In this document: positions 63,060 to 64,000 of the stretch, in pieces
Numbering within the stretch: the stretch's first letter is position 1
Layout of the letters: the number at the start of each line of letters is the position of its first letter
Assembly: GCF_003063505.1 (NCBI RefSeq)
Contig: NZ_NERW01000002.1
Location: forward strand, 620,001-684,000
DNA: 64,000 nucleotides
Direction of reading: 5' to 3'
From: Limnohabitans sp. T6-20
GTDB lineage: Bacteria; Pseudomonadota; Gammaproteobacteria; Burkholderiales; Burkholderiaceae_C
Translations under genes and position numbers: made by a program
Notes under the pieces: model-generated
What the model was told of the DNA's origin: nothing
The model's input: only the letters and a program-made list of their open reading frames with translations
Databases searched by the model: none

Positions 63060-63560
63060 TCACTTCAAAATCTGCTCGGCTGCCTGCAGCTTGCTGGCTG
63101 CACGGGGCTGCGATGGCATGGCTTTGTTGGCATTTTGATAGGCCTGAATGGCCAGCGCGATGTAGACATCGCCCAGGTTTTCGAGCGCTGTGGCGTAATC
63201 CGGGCGGGCACGCACGGCCGCTTGCAAGGCCTCCAGGGCTTCTGCGTATCGGTTTTGGCGGGCCAGCAAGGCGGCCAGGTTGTTGTGGGGCTCGGGCAAT
63301 TCCGGGAAAGACCGGGTCAGGGTCAGCAAGGTTTCCATGGCGGCTGCGGTCTGACCTTGTCCGTCCTGAATCCGGCTGAGCAGCAAACGCATTTGCGGGT
63401 CGGTGGGCTGGGATTTCAGGTGTTCCTCTGCCTGGGCTTGGGCTTTGGCCCACTGCTGCGTGCCGACCAGTCGGTTCACATCGGTGTAGATGTCCGCTTT
63501 GGCACCTGCACTGAACAGCATCAAAATACAAGACAGGACGAACGGGAGTAGAGAGTGCAT
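63060..63560 (-). CDS. Secreted TPR protein
   Basis: The 166-residue protein has a signal peptide (HSLLPFVLSCILMLFSAGAKA) and three to four tetratricopeptide repeats (QWAKAQAQAEEHLKSQP, PEPHNNLAALLARQNRYAEALEALQAAVRARP, YATALENLGDVYIALAIQAYQNANKAMP). It likely sits in the periplasm as a scaffold. The first in-frame codon at 63569 is TTG; the ATG at 63560 is used. It is upstream of the cyclophilins by 40 bp. Confidence 0.85.
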   Translation of the reverse strand: MHSLLPFVLSCILMLFSAGAKADIYTDVNRLVGTQQWAKAQAQAEEHLKSQPTDPQMRLLLSRIQDGQGQTAAAMETLLTLTRSFPELPEPHNNLAALLARQNRYAEALEALQAAVRARPDYATALENLGDVYIALAIQAYQNANKAMPSQPRAASKLQAAEQILK

Positions 63561-63801
63561 GCGCGCCAAAAGTATCGAATCTGGGCTGCCAAGAACTGGG
63601 AGCGGGGCCCCTGACGGGGATATACTGGACGGTCATTGTAGCGGAGGCCATGTGGCCGCAACGCTGCCTGCGAGACCTGCTGCCCACGTGTATGGCGGCT
63701 GCTTTTAAGCTGAATCTCCCGCTTTCCTCTTGCCTGCCCAGAACCCGATGCTGGTCATTGCCTTGTAGGTTTTTTGTGTTCCGAAATTTCTTTGATCTGA
63801 C

Positions 63802-64000
63802 ATGAGTCTGCGCATTTTCAACACGCTGAGCCGTGCTGTTTCCGACTTTTCGCCTGCCGAGCCGGGCCATGTGCGCATGTACGTGTGCGGCATGACGGTT
63901 TATGACCTGTGCCACCTGGGCCATGCCCGCTCGATGATCGCTTTTGACGTGGTGCAGCGCTGGCTCAAGGCCAGCGGCTACCAAGTGACTTATGTGCGCA
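63802..64000 (+). CDS. cysS: Cysteinyl-tRNA synthetase, 3' part cut by the window edge
   Basis: The visible 66 residues begin [18 protein letters not shown]. They include the zinc-ligand and HIGH-motif region [19 protein letters not shown], typical of CysS. The frame is open to the window end. The ATG at 63802 follows a 240-bp gap from the TPR gene on the opposite strand. Confidence 0.95.
   Translation, partial: MSLRIFNTLSRAVSDFSPAEPGHVRMYVCGMTVYDLCHLGHARSMIAFDVVQRWLKASGYQVTYVR

Overview
The window is GC-rich DNA with the gene content of a betaproteobacterium of the order Burkholderiales, most like the Comamonadaceae (Limnohabitans/Rhodoferax type). The assignment rests on protein character and familiar neighbourhoods such as exbB-exbD-lpxK-trm112-kdsB-adk and nrdR-glyA. 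It is chromosomal and almost fully coding. I see no phage, insertion sequence, integrase or CRISPR array.

Region 1 (1-23.4 kb) is a large flagellar locus. On the left, reading leftward, are flgP and the start of flgT (H-ring type basal-body proteins). A receiver-less sigma-54 activator follows on the plus strand. Next come a short membrane ORF-motA-motB operon with one unknown gene, a FemAB/GNAT-type enzyme and an adhesin-E-like protein. Then fliK-fliL-fliM-fliN-fliO-fliP-fliQ-fliR-flhB and three unfamiliar genes coupled to flhB all read leftward. In the flhA/fliK gap a near-perfect sigma-54 promoter faces flhA and a weaker one faces fliK. flhA-flhF-flhG-fliA, two unknown genes and fliS read rightward. 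Three sites share the layout TCAAGNNN-N11-GCCGATNN (upstream of flgP, of the motA operon and of fliS) and look like promoters for FliA, which is encoded here. The picture is a sigma-54 then sigma-28 hierarchy of the Vibrio/Pseudomonas polar-flagellum type.

Region 2 (23.4-33 kb) has tRNA-Arg(TCT) and tRNA-Pro(TGG), then a leftward acyl-CoA catabolism group (acyl-CoA dehydrogenase, APH-like kinase, Crp/Fnr regulator, enoyl-CoA hydratase, 3-hydroxyacyl-CoA dehydrogenase), an MFS exporter and a 2-hydroxyacid dehydrogenase. lexA follows, with two SOS boxes shared with a divergent asparaginase.

Region 3 (34-43.5 kb) holds cell-envelope genes (adk, kdsB, trm112, lpxK, exbD, exbB), xseA, a repeat-rich gap, sodB, a TonB-dependent receptor and a small lipoprotein whose ribosome-binding site lies inside a perfect hairpin.

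Region 4 (43.6-51.3 kb) is metabolic: an SDR, an FAD oxidoreductase, a thioesterase, pyrD, rpiA, an acyl-CoA synthetase and ribD. Two inverted pairs of REP-like palindromes sit between these genes.

Region 5 (51.3-54.9 kb) is a type IV minor-pilin cluster (pilV-, pilX-, pilW-, pilE-like, and a divergent fimT/gspH). Region 6 (55-64 kb) holds nrdR, glyA, a lytic transglycosylase, a long DUF349 protein, lpxH, two cyclophilins, a TPR protein and the start of cysS.
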